From Sphingomonadales bacterium (lineage in GTDB: Bacteria > Pseudomonadota > Alphaproteobacteria > Sphingomonadales > Sphingomonadaceae), in contig JANYGX010000037.1 of assembly GCA_025362295.1 (NCBI GenBank), forward strand, positions 1 to 45,385: a stretch of DNA of 45,385 nucleotides. The letters run 5' to 3'. Both the position numbers and the translations under genes were made by a program. How positions within the stretch are numbered: position 1 is the first letter of the stretch; every line of letters begins with the position of its first letter. Of the stretch, positions 36,375 through 45,216 are shown piece by piece. The notes under the pieces are model-generated. The model was not told where the DNA came from. It ran no database searches and was given only the letters and a program-made list of their open reading frames with translations.

Positions 36375-38258
36375 CTATGCTTCACTACTTCCACGCGCAT
36401 AATCTCCCATCTCAGTCTTTATGCGTTGACGTTCATGCAACAGATGCAAGCGACGATCAAGTATGGCTTCCATCTCACTGTCTGGCTGTTCGTGAGAAGT
36501 TAATTCAGCCGTCAGCATTTTAAGGTCCGTTTCAATAGCCGTCAGCTGAATAAGCCAAGCCCCAATTATAATAAAACTGCGCTCGGCTTGTTCCAGCGAC
36601 GTTTGAGGTTTCGAAAAGGTTAACCGTAGCCTGTCTCGCTCGCCCCAAAGTCGCACGGTTTCCAACAAACCACGCTTATTCAATGTGGTCTCGATTGCAG
36701 CAGTGTCAAGCCCTGTCTCGGCCTCGAATGAACTGATTTGTTGATGATTTTCGGCGGCTGTGTCCAAAATGGCATCCCGCACAGCCGATGTTTCTGCTAG
36801 TGCAACCGGAAGATGTGCCAATATATCCAAACCCTGATCCAGCAAAGCCGGATGGCGGATGGCGGTGAGCAGCAAGGCATGCACCATGGCCTCGTAGCCC
36901 TGATCGGTTGCCAGTGACTGACTGGCGGTGATGGCGCCCTTACCGGTCGGCAAGGTCGCCCGCTTGCCGGGCAGCGTTCTTTTTTGGCTAAATTGCCGAC
37001 CAAAAAGCGCATCAAAGCGGGTCTGTAACTCGGTTTCATAGAGCCGTTTGACCGTCGGGTTGCCAACCGTACGAGCGATCTCCAGCAATCTCGATTGGAG
37101 CAGGGCGCGGCGTTCGGGCGTTGACAAATCTTGTCCGGACACTTCCGCCTGCCACAGTTGATCAATAAGGTTGCGAGCCTGATCCACCAGGCCAATAAAG
37201 GCGCTGCTGCCTTTCTTGCGTACCAGGCTGTCCGGGTCCTCCCCCTCTGGGAGGGTAATAAAACGTAATGATTTACCCGGCTCAAGCACCGGCAAAGCCC
37301 TCAGCGCACCCCGCAGGGCCGCGCGCGTACCCGCCGAATCGCCGTCAAAGCACAACACCGGTTCCGGCACCAGCCGCCAAAGCAACTTGATCTGGTCTTC
37401 TGTCAGTGCCGTGCCGAGCGGGGCAACGGCAGTGGTGATGCCCGCCTGCGCCAGGCCGATCACATCCATATAGCCCTCGACCACAAACAGCTGGCCTTGT
37501 TTACGGGCTGGGGCGGCGGCCTTGTCAAAATTATATAACTGACGGCCCTTGTCGAACAGCGGGGTATCCGGCGAGTTGAGATATTTGGGCTGGCCATCGT
37601 CGAGAATGCGACCACCAAAGGCAATGACTCGGCCCTTGTGGTCGTTGATTGGAAACATCACCCGGTTGCGAAACCGGTCGTAACTCTCCTTGTCATCAAC
37701 CTTGATCAGCAACCCTGCTTCAACAAGCTGTTGCTCGGCGATGCCAGACGCCATCAGGGCCGCCTTAAGTGCGGTTTTGCTGGGCGGGCTGAAGCCAAGC
37801 CGGAATCCTTTGATTGTCTCGCGGCCAAGGCCGCGTTTGGCCAGATACTCTCGCGCCCTGCCACCCTGAAGACCACTAAGCTGCGCCTCGAACCAAGCCG
37901 CCGCACGGTCCATGACCTCGTAAAGCGAGGCCGCGTGCTCGGCGCGCTGGCGCTGCTCCGGCGTTTCCTGCGGCACGTCCATGCCGGCTTCATCAGCGAG
38001 TTGCTTGATCGCCTCCATGAAAGGCATGCCCTCGTTTTCGGTCAGAAAGCGGATAACATCGCCGTGTGCGCCGCATCCAAAACAGTGGTAGAAGCCTTTC
38101 TCCTCATTAACATAAAAGCTTGGGGTCTTCTCGTTGTGAAACGGACAGCACCCCCGCATCTCTTTCCCCGCCCGCGTAAGCTTGACCTTGCGGCCAACAA
38201 CATCAGTCAGCCGGACACGAAAGCGCAGTTCATCCAAGAAGGCGGGAGGGAAAGCCAT
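36375..38258 (-). CDS. dnaG: DNA primase
   Basis: A 627-residue primase that makes RNA primers at the replication fork. The N-terminal zinc ribbon uses C38, H41, C59 and C62 (CPFH...CFGC). The TOPRIM domain carries FVVEGYMDVIGL and LCFDGDSAGTRAA. The C-terminal helicase-binding region is variable. It lies upstream of rpoD as in the bacterial macromolecular-synthesis operon, here without rpsU. A 152-bp AT-rich gap before its ATG must hold the promoter. Confidence 0.96.
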   Translation of the reverse strand: MAFPPAFLDELRFRVRLTDVVGRKVKLTRAGKEMRGCCPFHNEKTPSFYVNEEKGFYHCFGCGAHGDVIRFLTENEGMPFMEAIKQLADEAGMDVPQETPEQRQRAEHAASLYEVMDRAAAWFEAQLSGLQGGRAREYLAKRGLGRETIKGFRLGFSPPSKTALKAALMASGIAEQQLVEAGLLIKVDDKESYDRFRNRVMFPINDHKGRVIAFGGRILDDGQPKYLNSPDTPLFDKGRQLYNFDKAAAPARKQGQLFVVEGYMDVIGLAQAGITTAVAPLGTALTEDQIKLLWRLVPEPVLCFDGDSAGTRAALRGALRALPVLEPGKSLRFITLPEGEDPDSLVRKKGSSAFIGLVDQARNLIDQLWQAEVSGQDLSTPERRALLQSRLLEIARTVGNPTVKRLYETELQTRFDALFGRQFSQKRTLPGKRATLPTGKGAITASQSLATDQGYEAMVHALLLTAIRHPALLDQGLDILAHLPVALAETSAVRDAILDTAAENHQQISSFEAETGLDTAAIETTLNKRGLLETVRLWGERDRLRLTFSKPQTSLEQAERSFIIIGAWLIQLTAIETDLKMLTAELTSHEQPDSEMEAILDRRLHLLHERQRIKTEMGDYARGSSEA

Positions 38259-38410
38259 GAGGATGGTTTATGACAGGATAAGGTGGGCGGCAAGGGGAAG
38301 AATTTTACTGCTTATTCATATATTTTAATCTTCAAAATTCTTATAATTGAGAATAATTATATTTTTTGCTGTAAATAAAACTGTGTCGCATGTTGCCAAA
38401 TAAACCCAAA

Positions 38411-40120
38411 TTAAGATTTTGGCTTTAATTCTGGGTGAAAATCATAAATCAGTTTCTGCATATCTTTGTAATGTTGAACATAATTCTTGCCACCAATTGT
38501 GTTTGAACCCGTAAAAGTGGTTTGAAGCCTATTAAGAATTGTTTTTCCCCAATCTTGTGTCCCTGTGGTTTTTTCAGCCTTAGTTCTGCCGCTCACCTTA
38601 TCAATAGCTTTACCGACGAGGCCAATGGGTGCCTTCAATATATAATCTATTTTCTCAAGCATATCCTTGGCCGTATTAGTATTTCTTAAATCCACACTCG
38701 TACTTTCTAGGTCAGCCATGTATGAAGCGCACTGAAGAACTTCTGTTGTGCCTTCAATCAGAGCCGCTTGTACTAGAGTCCGCAATTTATTTTTAACAGC
38801 TGGTACTGGTGTTCCTTTATTTGTGGCGTACGCACGAGATGCTTTATCAGCCACATTTAATCCCACCCAATTAGTGCCAATACCAACAGCAGCACTACCC
38901 ATGCCATTTCGCAATTTAGGATCTGAAGTTAGAACGGTAGCTCCAAATGCCTGGAAGCCAGGCGCAACAGTTGCCAAACCTGTATTAAAAAAGACTTTTC
39001 CTATTGTCATTGCAGGGTCTTTTTTTAGTTCTATTAATGATGATACTAAAGCGGGTATGCCAACACCACTTCCTACCGCGACAGCATTTCCAACGCCTTG
39101 CTTGACTACATCGCCGGTATTTTTAGGCTTTCCATTCGATCCTAAAATAGTATTAGGATTATTAGTTCGAATACTATCAACACCCCAGGAGGTAAAAGGC
39201 ACTGTAACGCCAGCGCCATAGGAAGTATTCCTGACAATACGATCAGGCGTAACGCCGATATATTTGTTTGCTGCGGCGAAAGAACCATAAGTGGCTCCGC
39301 TGTTAACAACACCTTTAAACACGGTATTTCCTAAATCTCCGAGATTGGTAGGTATTTTGGGTATTAAAGCAATATCTTTAATTGCATTTGGACCTGTCAT
39401 CACAGCCGATATAATGCGGTCTTGCCCCATTCCATTCCCTATAAGCTGACTAAATTCCGCACCGCTAGCCGTATACAGTCCAGATTGGCGAAGTTGGTTA
39501 GGAATATCTATCTGTGTTGACTGCCCATTACGTTTTGACTGTGCAAGCGTTTGTTTTGCTGCAGAAGTGTTCGTAATTCTCGATGAAGTGCCATTTGTTT
39601 TTGGCACCGTTGTTTTTTGTACAGGGGGAGTGCCTAGCTTCTTCGAGAGTGGCGTCGTTGAGAGTGGCTTCTTCGAGAGCGGTGTCGTCGAGAGCGGTGT
39701 CGTAGAGAGTGGCTTCTTCGAGAGTGGCGTCGTCAATTTTGGCGTTGGTGTTACCTTGGGTTTTAGCGAAGGCGCAGCAACACCCAATTCGCCACTACGT
39801 GGCGTCAAGGCTTTATTTCGAACAAGCTCGGCCGCGCGCGTCGCCGCTTTGTCGTACGAATTGGTATGAATGTCAACGATAGAGCTGCCACCCTTGGCCT
39901 GATACACGGCCTTGCCATCAGTATCCCATCCCTTGAAGCGCACATCGACTTTGCCACCGCCGAGCCATTCAGGATGCCAGTCACCGTCATTTCGGTTTAA
40001 GCCATCAGGCAGAAGTTTCTCTTTGCCGGTGTTAACTTGCGCAAGATCAATTGAATTGACCGGAGATGTCGCTGCACTGATGCCTGTTGCCATATTATGA
40101 CTTCCTACTCTTGCATTCAT
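38411..40120 (-). CDS. Unknown protein with one NDGxWH-GWD domain and TTPLS repeats
   Basis: A 569-residue protein without a signal peptide. I do not recognise it. Residues about 43-101 form one unit of a domain that occurs three times in the next gene upstream (NRNDGDWH...VRFKGWD...HTNSY). A Pro/Thr/Lys linker includes six exact-length pentapeptide repeats (TTPLS or KKPLS). The rest, about 200-569, contains Gly/Ala-rich hydrophobic stretches and ends in YDFHPELKPKS, matching YNVYPELRPVK in the paralogue. The N-terminus is Ser/Thr/Asn-rich. An internal ATG gives a start at residue 10. It may be a secreted or surface-associated accessory protein, but nothing shows this directly. Confidence 0.7.
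   Translation of the reverse strand: MNARVGSHNMATGISAATSPVNSIDLAQVNTGKEKLLPDGLNRNDGDWHPEWLGGGKVDVRFKGWDTDGKAVYQAKGGSSIVDIHTNSYDKAATRAAELVRNKALTPRSGELGVAAPSLKPKVTPTPKLTTPLSKKPLSTTPLSTTPLSKKPLSTTPLSKKLGTPPVQKTTVPKTNGTSSRITNTSAAKQTLAQSKRNGQSTQIDIPNQLRQSGLYTASGAEFSQLIGNGMGQDRIISAVMTGPNAIKDIALIPKIPTNLGDLGNTVFKGVVNSGATYGSFAAANKYIGVTPDRIVRNTSYGAGVTVPFTSWGVDSIRTNNPNTILGSNGKPKNTGDVVKQGVGNAVAVGSGVGIPALVSSLIELKKDPAMTIGKVFFNTGLATVAPGFQAFGATVLTSDPKLRNGMGSAAVGIGTNWVGLNVADKASRAYATNKGTPVPAVKNKLRTLVQAALIEGTTEVLQCASYMADLESTSVDLRNTNTAKDMLEKIDYILKAPIGLVGKAIDKVSGRTKAEKTTGTQDWGKTILNRLQTTFTGSNTIGGKNYVQHYKDMQKLIYDFHPELKPKS
39645..39734 (-). repeat. Six 15-bp tandem repeats within the coding sequence
   Basis: Six consecutive 15-bp units (GAGAGYGGYKTCKT-type on the + strand) alternate between two versions encoding TTPLS and KKPLS. 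The unit length keeps frame, so copy number can change by slippage without breaking the gene. Confidence 0.9.
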
Positions 40121-40161
40121 TTAATTTGCGCAAAAATTAGAATGCATCTCATTCTTCAACA

Positions 40162-40190
40162 ACCCCAGATTAGTACCTATGAATCCCTAT
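40162..40190 (-). promoter_or_regulatory. 29-bp conserved upstream element, copy 1
   Basis: Matches 42681-42709 with one mismatch. In the gene direction it reads ATAGGGATTCATAGGTACTA followed by ATCTGGGGT, and ends 41 nt before the ATG of the 569-aa gene. ATAGG recurs at a 10-bp step. It could be an operator or promoter shared by the paralogues. Confidence 0.65.
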
Positions 40191-40200
40191 ATGAGCTCGT

Positions 40201-40255
40201 GCCACCGGCTCCAATCTCAACGCCATGACGTGCGCTTTCAACTCAATCCATATTC
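40201..40255 (-). pseudogene. Decayed fragment resembling the cysS 3' end
   Basis: The stretch aligns to the last part of cysS (about 42746-42800). The best-matching block, TGCGCTTTCA[A/G]CTCA[A/G]TCC[A/G]TAT on the + strand, differs by three G-to-A changes. Translated in the cysS frame it gives RIWIELKA where cysS has RIRTELKA. The fragment lies next to the 29-bp element exactly as cysS does, so the block was probably duplicated together with the downstream gene. Outside the core block the similarity is weak. Confidence 0.55.
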
Positions 40256-40309
40256 TTAATTACTGGATATAAAATCGGGCGCAGTAGACACTATTTTTTA
40301 ATAACCATT

Positions 40310-42616
40310 CTATTTAACAGGCCTCAATTCCGGATATACATTGTAAATGTTTTCCTTTATCTGGTTCATCTCGTTAGTGAATTTGGTCCCGCCTATAGTG
40401 CCGATGTCAATAAAATTCGTTAGTTTTCCATACCACCTGACTGGGGATGCCATCACCTCATCAATCGCCTGCAAAGCCTCTTTTGCATCGTCTCGAGACA
40501 TATTGAATATATCATTCTTGTAAATCGTGCGATAGTTCCACAATACGCCAGCAATCTGAAATGCACCCTCCAAAAGAACGGCATTGGCACCGCTTTTGGC
40601 TAGCTGTCCCCTGTTCAAAACTTTTCCAATTTGGACTTGGGGGGCTGCGTTATTATTGCTCAGGCGTGCAGCTTCTACCCTTCGACTCCTGATCAACGCC
40701 AGCAAGCTATCGCCTACAACATTTCTGCCTACATTTACAGCAGCCTCTCCATCAGGGCTGATGCCAGAACTTGTAAGGGCTTTTCCGAGCAAGGCTTCCC
40801 CAGTCATTATAACCAAAGTTTCAGCACCATCTCTACCCATACTTTTCCAAGGCAAATGTTTGAACCTTGCGATCAGTGTTTGCAGGATTTGATTATTCCC
40901 TCTCAAGTTTTGCAGTTTCAAATCTTTTAAAGATGCGAATGACGTGAGTTGCTTCCACTGATGTATAGCTTCCCCTGTTGTTAAAGGAATACTAAAGCCA
41001 AGGCCGATAGCAAGAGATTCAGGCACATTCTGTTGCAGAAACTCTTGCCATCCTTTGGGAGGTGGAGAATCAGACTGTCCAATAACTTGCGCCCAGTCAG
41101 GGTGTTGCTCTCTAATCTTATCCAGCATAACACCAAGCAATGGGGAAAACGCATTCCCGATAGCGGCGCTGTGCAAAATATCACTTCGGGGTATGACGTA
41201 AGGGCCACGTAATTTCTGTCCGACATAAACTGATCCATAGGATGTTAATAACCCAACACCGCCCTTAATAAGAGCTTGCAGGGCAGGATCTGTTACGCCT
41301 ACTTTGTCAAGCTTGAAATTAATAATGGGAATTAAACACATATCCTTAACCATGGTGTGTGGTAACCCAGCAAGCGTTTTGTTTGCCCCCTGATTTCTAT
41401 AGGCTCGCACTGTTGTCGCTGCATCGGCAATTGCAAACAGGGTGCCCGCCTTAAAGCCGGAAGGATCAGTATCCTTATCTATACCGATAACATATTGCCC
41501 TTTTTTAATGGCCTCATACAGTTTGGGATTATCCTTGAGTGCTGCCTTTATTTTGGGATCATTTAGATCAGGAATGCCTGGCCCCATAGTTTCCAAGCTA
41601 CTCTGGCGTGGTGTGACCTTTTTTGCGTTCACAAGCTCCTGAGCCATATCAATCGCTTTTGAAAACGAATTGGTGTTGACCACAACTAATTTTCCATCGC
41701 CCTTAATTTCATATTGAGCTTTGCCGTTTTGATCCCACTGCTTAAACCTTATGCTGACATCACCGGTATTGCCCTTTATTTTTAGAGCCGTGTTGTAAAC
41801 AGTTTGGGTGTACCATTGTCCGTCGTTTCTCTTAAAGGCATCATGTTCAAGTTTCTCACGCGGGGCCGTGCTTTGTTTTGAAGAAGCTTGCGGATTGGAC
41901 TCCGGAATTGAAACCGGATTACCATTTTTGCTGTCCTCAACAAATTTTTGGGCAATAGCTTGAGCATTTGAAAATGAATTTGTTCTGACAACAAAATTTT
42001 TCCCAAGGGCATTGATTTCGTATCTTGCTTTTACACTCTTATCCCTATCGAGTAAATTCTGATCCCAACCGACAAAACGTATCTTTACAGTTTCAGATTT
42101 GTTGTCGGAACTCGAACCGTCCTTATTTAAATGATAACTAACTGTTGTATCGTGCCACTGGCCATCATTGCGATTAAGTCTGTCACTTTCTAGCTTGTCA
42201 TGTTTGACAGCGCCTTTTTGGTTCTCGACAAAAGTCTGGAGCATGGCCTTGGCATTAGAAAATGAATTTGTTTTAACTGTGAATGTTTTTCCAAGGGCAT
42301 TGAGCTCAAATTTTGCTTTTGAATTTTTATCCCAACCGGCAAAGCGTATGTAAGCCGGCTCAGATTTTTTTTCGGTCCCTGAGCCATTTTTTTTCAAATA
42401 GTTGATTTCTACTTTGTGCCACTTGCCGTCATTGCGCGTGTTGCCGTAATCCCCGCCATGGTCTTCTGCGACCTTTTCGTTACGGATTAGATCTGCCGCA
42501 CCCGCTTGTGCAATAATTGTTTGATCATTCTGGTTAACAGGCTCATTGGCACTATCCAATTGGTTGTTATAAGCACTACTATTTGCACTGATTGTTGATA
42601 CGGAATTTAGGCCCAT
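40310..42616 (-). CDS. Unknown protein with three NDGxWH-GWD domains
   Basis: A 768-residue protein of unknown function, not recognised. The N-terminus (1-60) is Ser/Asn/Gln-rich, without a signal peptide. Three repeats of about 70-80 residues follow at 61-131, 149-227 and 263-331, each starting RNDGxWH/Y, with a central RFxxWD, an alternating-strand stretch (KAxYEIxxxGK) and a final TNSFSxA helix. The C-terminal 430 residues are shared with the 569-aa paralogue: KDMCLIPIINF (paralogue KDIALIPKIPT), then SYGSVYVGQKL, and the end YPELRP. Several hydrophobic Gly/Ala-rich segments could insert in membranes. Small predicted beta-rich repeats suggest binding or adhesion. Confidence 0.75.
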   Translation of the reverse strand: MGLNSVSTISANSSAYNNQLDSANEPVNQNDQTIIAQAGAADLIRNEKVAEDHGGDYGNTRNDGKWHKVEINYLKKNGSGTEKKSEPAYIRFAGWDKNSKAKFELNALGKTFTVKTNSFSNAKAMLQTFVENQKGAVKHDKLESDRLNRNDGQWHDTTVSYHLNKDGSSSDNKSETVKIRFVGWDQNLLDRDKSVKARYEINALGKNFVVRTNSFSNAQAIAQKFVEDSKNGNPVSIPESNPQASSKQSTAPREKLEHDAFKRNDGQWYTQTVYNTALKIKGNTGDVSIRFKQWDQNGKAQYEIKGDGKLVVVNTNSFSKAIDMAQELVNAKKVTPRQSSLETMGPGIPDLNDPKIKAALKDNPKLYEAIKKGQYVIGIDKDTDPSGFKAGTLFAIADAATTVRAYRNQGANKTLAGLPHTMVKDMCLIPIINFKLDKVGVTDPALQALIKGGVGLLTSYGSVYVGQKLRGPYVIPRSDILHSAAIGNAFSPLLGVMLDKIREQHPDWAQVIGQSDSPPPKGWQEFLQQNVPESLAIGLGFSIPLTTGEAIHQWKQLTSFASLKDLKLQNLRGNNQILQTLIARFKHLPWKSMGRDGAETLVIMTGEALLGKALTSSGISPDGEAAVNVGRNVVGDSLLALIRSRRVEAARLSNNNAAPQVQIGKVLNRGQLAKSGANAVLLEGAFQIAGVLWNYRTIYKNDIFNMSRDDAKEALQAIDEVMASPVRWYGKLTNFIDIGTIGGTKFTNEMNQIKENIYNVYPELRPVK

Positions 42617-42680
42617 GACATCTCATTTCATTGAAACTTACTATTACTTCCAATTGTCATGCGTATTTAAGCAAAAGGTA

Positions 42681-42709
42681 ACCCCAGATTAATACCTATG
42701 AATCCCTAT
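42681..42709 (-). promoter_or_regulatory. 29-bp conserved upstream element, copy 2
   Basis: It lies between the cysS stop and the 768-aa gene and ends 64 nt before its ATG. Counting the bases just upstream, ATAGGG-N5-ATAGGG-N4-ATAGGT forms three direct repeats at 11- and 10-bp steps, so all face one side of the helix. Copy 1 keeps two of the three. Confidence 0.65.
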
Positions 42710-42724
42710 GGTCACCCTATGATG

Positions 42725-44047
42725 TCATCCCCGTCGCCATGTTGTGCCAGCCGCCCCGTCTTCGAGCACCACGCCCTGCGCTTTCAGCTCAGTCCGTATC
42801 CGGTCAGCTGTGGCAAAGTCCCGGGCGGCTTTGGCCGTGTTGCGGGCGGCAATCATGGCATCGATATCCGTGCTGGCGCCTGCGGTGAACCAAGCTTCCG
42901 CGTCTGCCTGTAACAACCCCAGCACGGCGGCACTGGCTTTCAGTGCTCCCAAATCGCGCGCATTGGCAAGCTGCGCCAGCGCGGCCATGGCTTGCGGGGT
43001 GTTCAGGTCATCAGCCAGGGCGGCCATGAATGCGGGTGCGGGGGCGGTTGCCTCCACGGGCTGTCCGCGCAGCAAGCCATACCAGCGATCAAGGGTTTTT
43101 CGGCTTTGCTCGATCAAGCTGTCGGTCCAGTCCAGCGGTTGCCGGTAGTGCGCTGAAAGCAGCGCCAGCCGCATCACCTCGCCAGACACCCCACCCGCCA
43201 GAATATCGCTGATCAGTTTGATATTGCCAGTGCTCTTGGACATCTTCTCCCTGTCCATCGACAAAAAACCATTGTGCAGCCAATAGCGCGCCAGCGGCGC
43301 ATGGTTGGCACAGGTGCTTTGGGCAATCTCATTCTCGTGGTGCGGAAAAATCAGGTCCTGCCCACCCGCATGAATGTCGATGGTATCACCAAGCACCGCC
43401 TTTATCATCGCCGAGCACTCGATATGCCAGCCGGGCCGACCGCGACCCCAAGGGCTGTCCCACCCCGGCTGGTCAGGCGTTGAAGGTTTCCACAGCACAA
43501 AATCTGCCGGGTCGCGTTTGTAGGGGGCAATGTCCACCCGCGCGCCGGCAATCATATCCTCACGGTTGCGACCGGACAGCTGTCCGTAGTCCGCATATCC
43601 AGGCACGTTGAACAGCACGTGTGAGTTGGCTGCATAGGCAGCACCGTTCTTCACCAGCTGTTCAATCATAGCCACAATATCAGCCATATGAGCGGTAGCA
43701 TGCGGGGCAAAATCTGGCGGGTTGACGCCAAGTGCCCGCATGTCATCAAGATAATGCGCCTCGAATGTGTTGGTGATTACGGAAATGGCTACATTCTGCT
43801 CGGCCGCGGCCTTATTGATCTTGTCCTCAACGTCCGTGATGTTGCGGGCATAGAGCACATGGCTTTCGCCGTAAACCGAGCGCAACAGGCGGTTCAGCAC
43901 ATCAAATATCACCGGTGGCCGGGCATTGCCAATGTGAGCGCGGTTCCATACCGTTGGGCCACAGACGTAGAGCGTCACCCGCTTGGGGTCGATGGGCACA
44001 AAGCGATCTTTGCGTTTTGTCAGGGTATTATACAGTAAGATGTTCAC
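42725..44047 (-). CDS. cysS: Cysteinyl-tRNA synthetase
   Basis: A 440-residue class I synthetase that charges tRNA-Cys. The HIGH motif reads HIGN ([10 protein letters not shown]) and KMSKS is present ([10 protein letters not shown]). Zinc ligands are likely C29 (VCGPTV), the Cys of HIECSAM and the HHENE site. The C-terminal DALR/anticodon region ends [17 protein letters not shown]. Length is normal. It is divergent from zapE, and its 3' end is the apparent source of a decayed copy at 40201-40255. Confidence 0.96.
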   Translation of the reverse strand: MNILLYNTLTKRKDRFVPIDPKRVTLYVCGPTVWNRAHIGNARPPVIFDVLNRLLRSVYGESHVLYARNITDVEDKINKAAAEQNVAISVITNTFEAHYLDDMRALGVNPPDFAPHATAHMADIVAMIEQLVKNGAAYAANSHVLFNVPGYADYGQLSGRNREDMIAGARVDIAPYKRDPADFVLWKPSTPDQPGWDSPWGRGRPGWHIECSAMIKAVLGDTIDIHAGGQDLIFPHHENEIAQSTCANHAPLARYWLHNGFLSMDREKMSKSTGNIKLISDILAGGVSGEVMRLALLSAHYRQPLDWTDSLIEQSRKTLDRWYGLLRGQPVEATAPAPAFMAALADDLNTPQAMAALAQLANARDLGALKASAAVLGLLQADAEAWFTAGASTDIDAMIAARNTAKAARDFATADRIRTELKAQGVVLEDGAAGTTWRRG

Positions 44048-44088
44048 GCAATCTGAATAAGCTCTGGTGACAGCTTTTCAAGCCATGT

Positions 44089-45216
44089 ATGGAATATTTA
44101 CAAATGGGTAGCGTGCTAGAATATTACGAAAAATTGCGGGCGGCAGGGGAGCTGAAACCGGATGCCGACCAATCGCGTGCTGCCGAGCAACTGGATTGGC
44201 TGGCAAAACAGCTTGCAAAGCCGGTTAAGCCCCGTGGCTTGCTCGATAAAATTTTGCGTAGCACTGATCAAGCCCCTGTTATAAAAGGCATATATCTTTG
44301 GGGTGCCGTCGGCCGCGGCAAATCAATGTTGATGGACCTGTTTTACCAGACCGTCGCCGTAACGCCCAAGCGCCGAGTGCACTTTCATGCTTTCATGCAG
44401 GAGATTCATGCGGATATCCATCAATATCGACAATCGCATCTGGGGGATGATCCTGTTCAGGCCGTCGCGGATCGCATTGCCTTAGGTGCACGTTTGCTTT
44501 GTTTTGACGAAATGCAGGTGAGCGATGTGGCCGATGCGATGATCCTTGGTCGCCTGTTCACGTTGCTCATGTTGCGCGGTGTGGTTGTGGTCACCACTTC
44601 CAATCGCCCACCGGATGACTTGTATAAAGAAGGGTTGCAGCGCCAAAGCTTTTTGCCGTTCATTCAACTTTTAAAAGACCAAATGAGTGTTATTGGTTTG
44701 AACGGCGAAAATGATTACAGGCTGGAGCGGCTTGGCGGCGTGCCGGTGTATTATGTACCAAACGGTGAGAGCACCAGCAAAGCGCTGTCGGATGCTTTTT
44801 TTCGATTGACGGATTATCTGGTTGAAGATCGCCTTTCCGTGCCGTCTGAAACCCTGACGGTGCAGGGGCGGCCGGTGTTTGTGCCCAAATCACTCAAGGG
44901 TGTTGCCGTGTTTTCTTTCAAGCGCTTGTGCGGCGGCCCGTTCGGATCAGCCGATTATCTGGCCATAGCACAGCGTTATCATACGGTTATATTGGTAGGC
45001 ATCCCCCGGCTTGATCCTGATAAACGCAACGAAGCCAAAAGATTTGTAACCCTTGTTGATGCTTTGTACGAACATAAGGTCAAGCTGTTGTGTGGGGCGG
45101 ATGCACCCCCCGAACACCTCTATGTCAAAGGTGATGGCGCGTTTGAATTCGAACGCACGGTCTCAAGATTGATGGAAATGCAGTCGGCAGACTATCTGGC
45201 TCTTGGGCATTGCTGA
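44089..45216 (+). CDS. zapE: Cell division protein ZapE (AFG1-like ATPase)
   Basis: A 375-residue AAA+-type ATPase. The Walker A is GAVGRGKS (in YLWGAVGRGKSMLMDLFY), the Walker B LLCFDEMQVSD, and the family motif VVTTSNRPPDDLYKEGLQR follows. In E. coli ZapE acts at the division site late in constriction; mitochondrial homologues help quality control of respiratory complexes. An ATG at 44085 is out of frame; 44089 or 44104 is the start. The stop abuts the right terminal repeat. Confidence 0.93.
   Translation: MEYLQMGSVLEYYEKLRAAGELKPDADQSRAAEQLDWLAKQLAKPVKPRGLLDKILRSTDQAPVIKGIYLWGAVGRGKSMLMDLFYQTVAVTPKRRVHFHAFMQEIHADIHQYRQSHLGDDPVQAVADRIALGARLLCFDEMQVSDVADAMILGRLFTLLMLRGVVVVTTSNRPPDDLYKEGLQRQSFLPFIQLLKDQMSVIGLNGENDYRLERLGGVPVYYVPNGESTSKALSDAFFRLTDYLVEDRLSVPSETLTVQGRPVFVPKSLKGVAVFSFKRLCGGPFGSADYLAIAQRYHTVILVGIPRLDPDKRNEAKRFVTLVDALYEHKVKLLCGADAPPEHLYVKGDGAFEFERTVSRLMEMQSADYLALGHC

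Noticed and set aside
39645-39734. Regular short repeats as a possible CRISPR array
   Set aside because: The 15-bp units are contiguous, without spacers, and keep the reading frame of the gene that contains them.
39567-39869. A 100-codon + strand ORF with FESGVVESG repeats
   Set aside because: It is the antisense reading of the 15-bp repeats in the 569-aa gene.
38411-42616. The paralogous unknown proteins as flagellar-type secretion substrates
   Set aside because: Their Ser/Asn-rich N-termini would allow it, but there is no chaperone gene, no conserved signal and no link to the flagellar genes 6-10 kb away.
206-45216. The whole window as one composite transposon bounded by the terminal repeats
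   Set aside because: The interior holds essential single-copy genes (gyrA, rpoD, dnaG, cysS) and no transposase; the repeats more likely are two members of a dispersed family.
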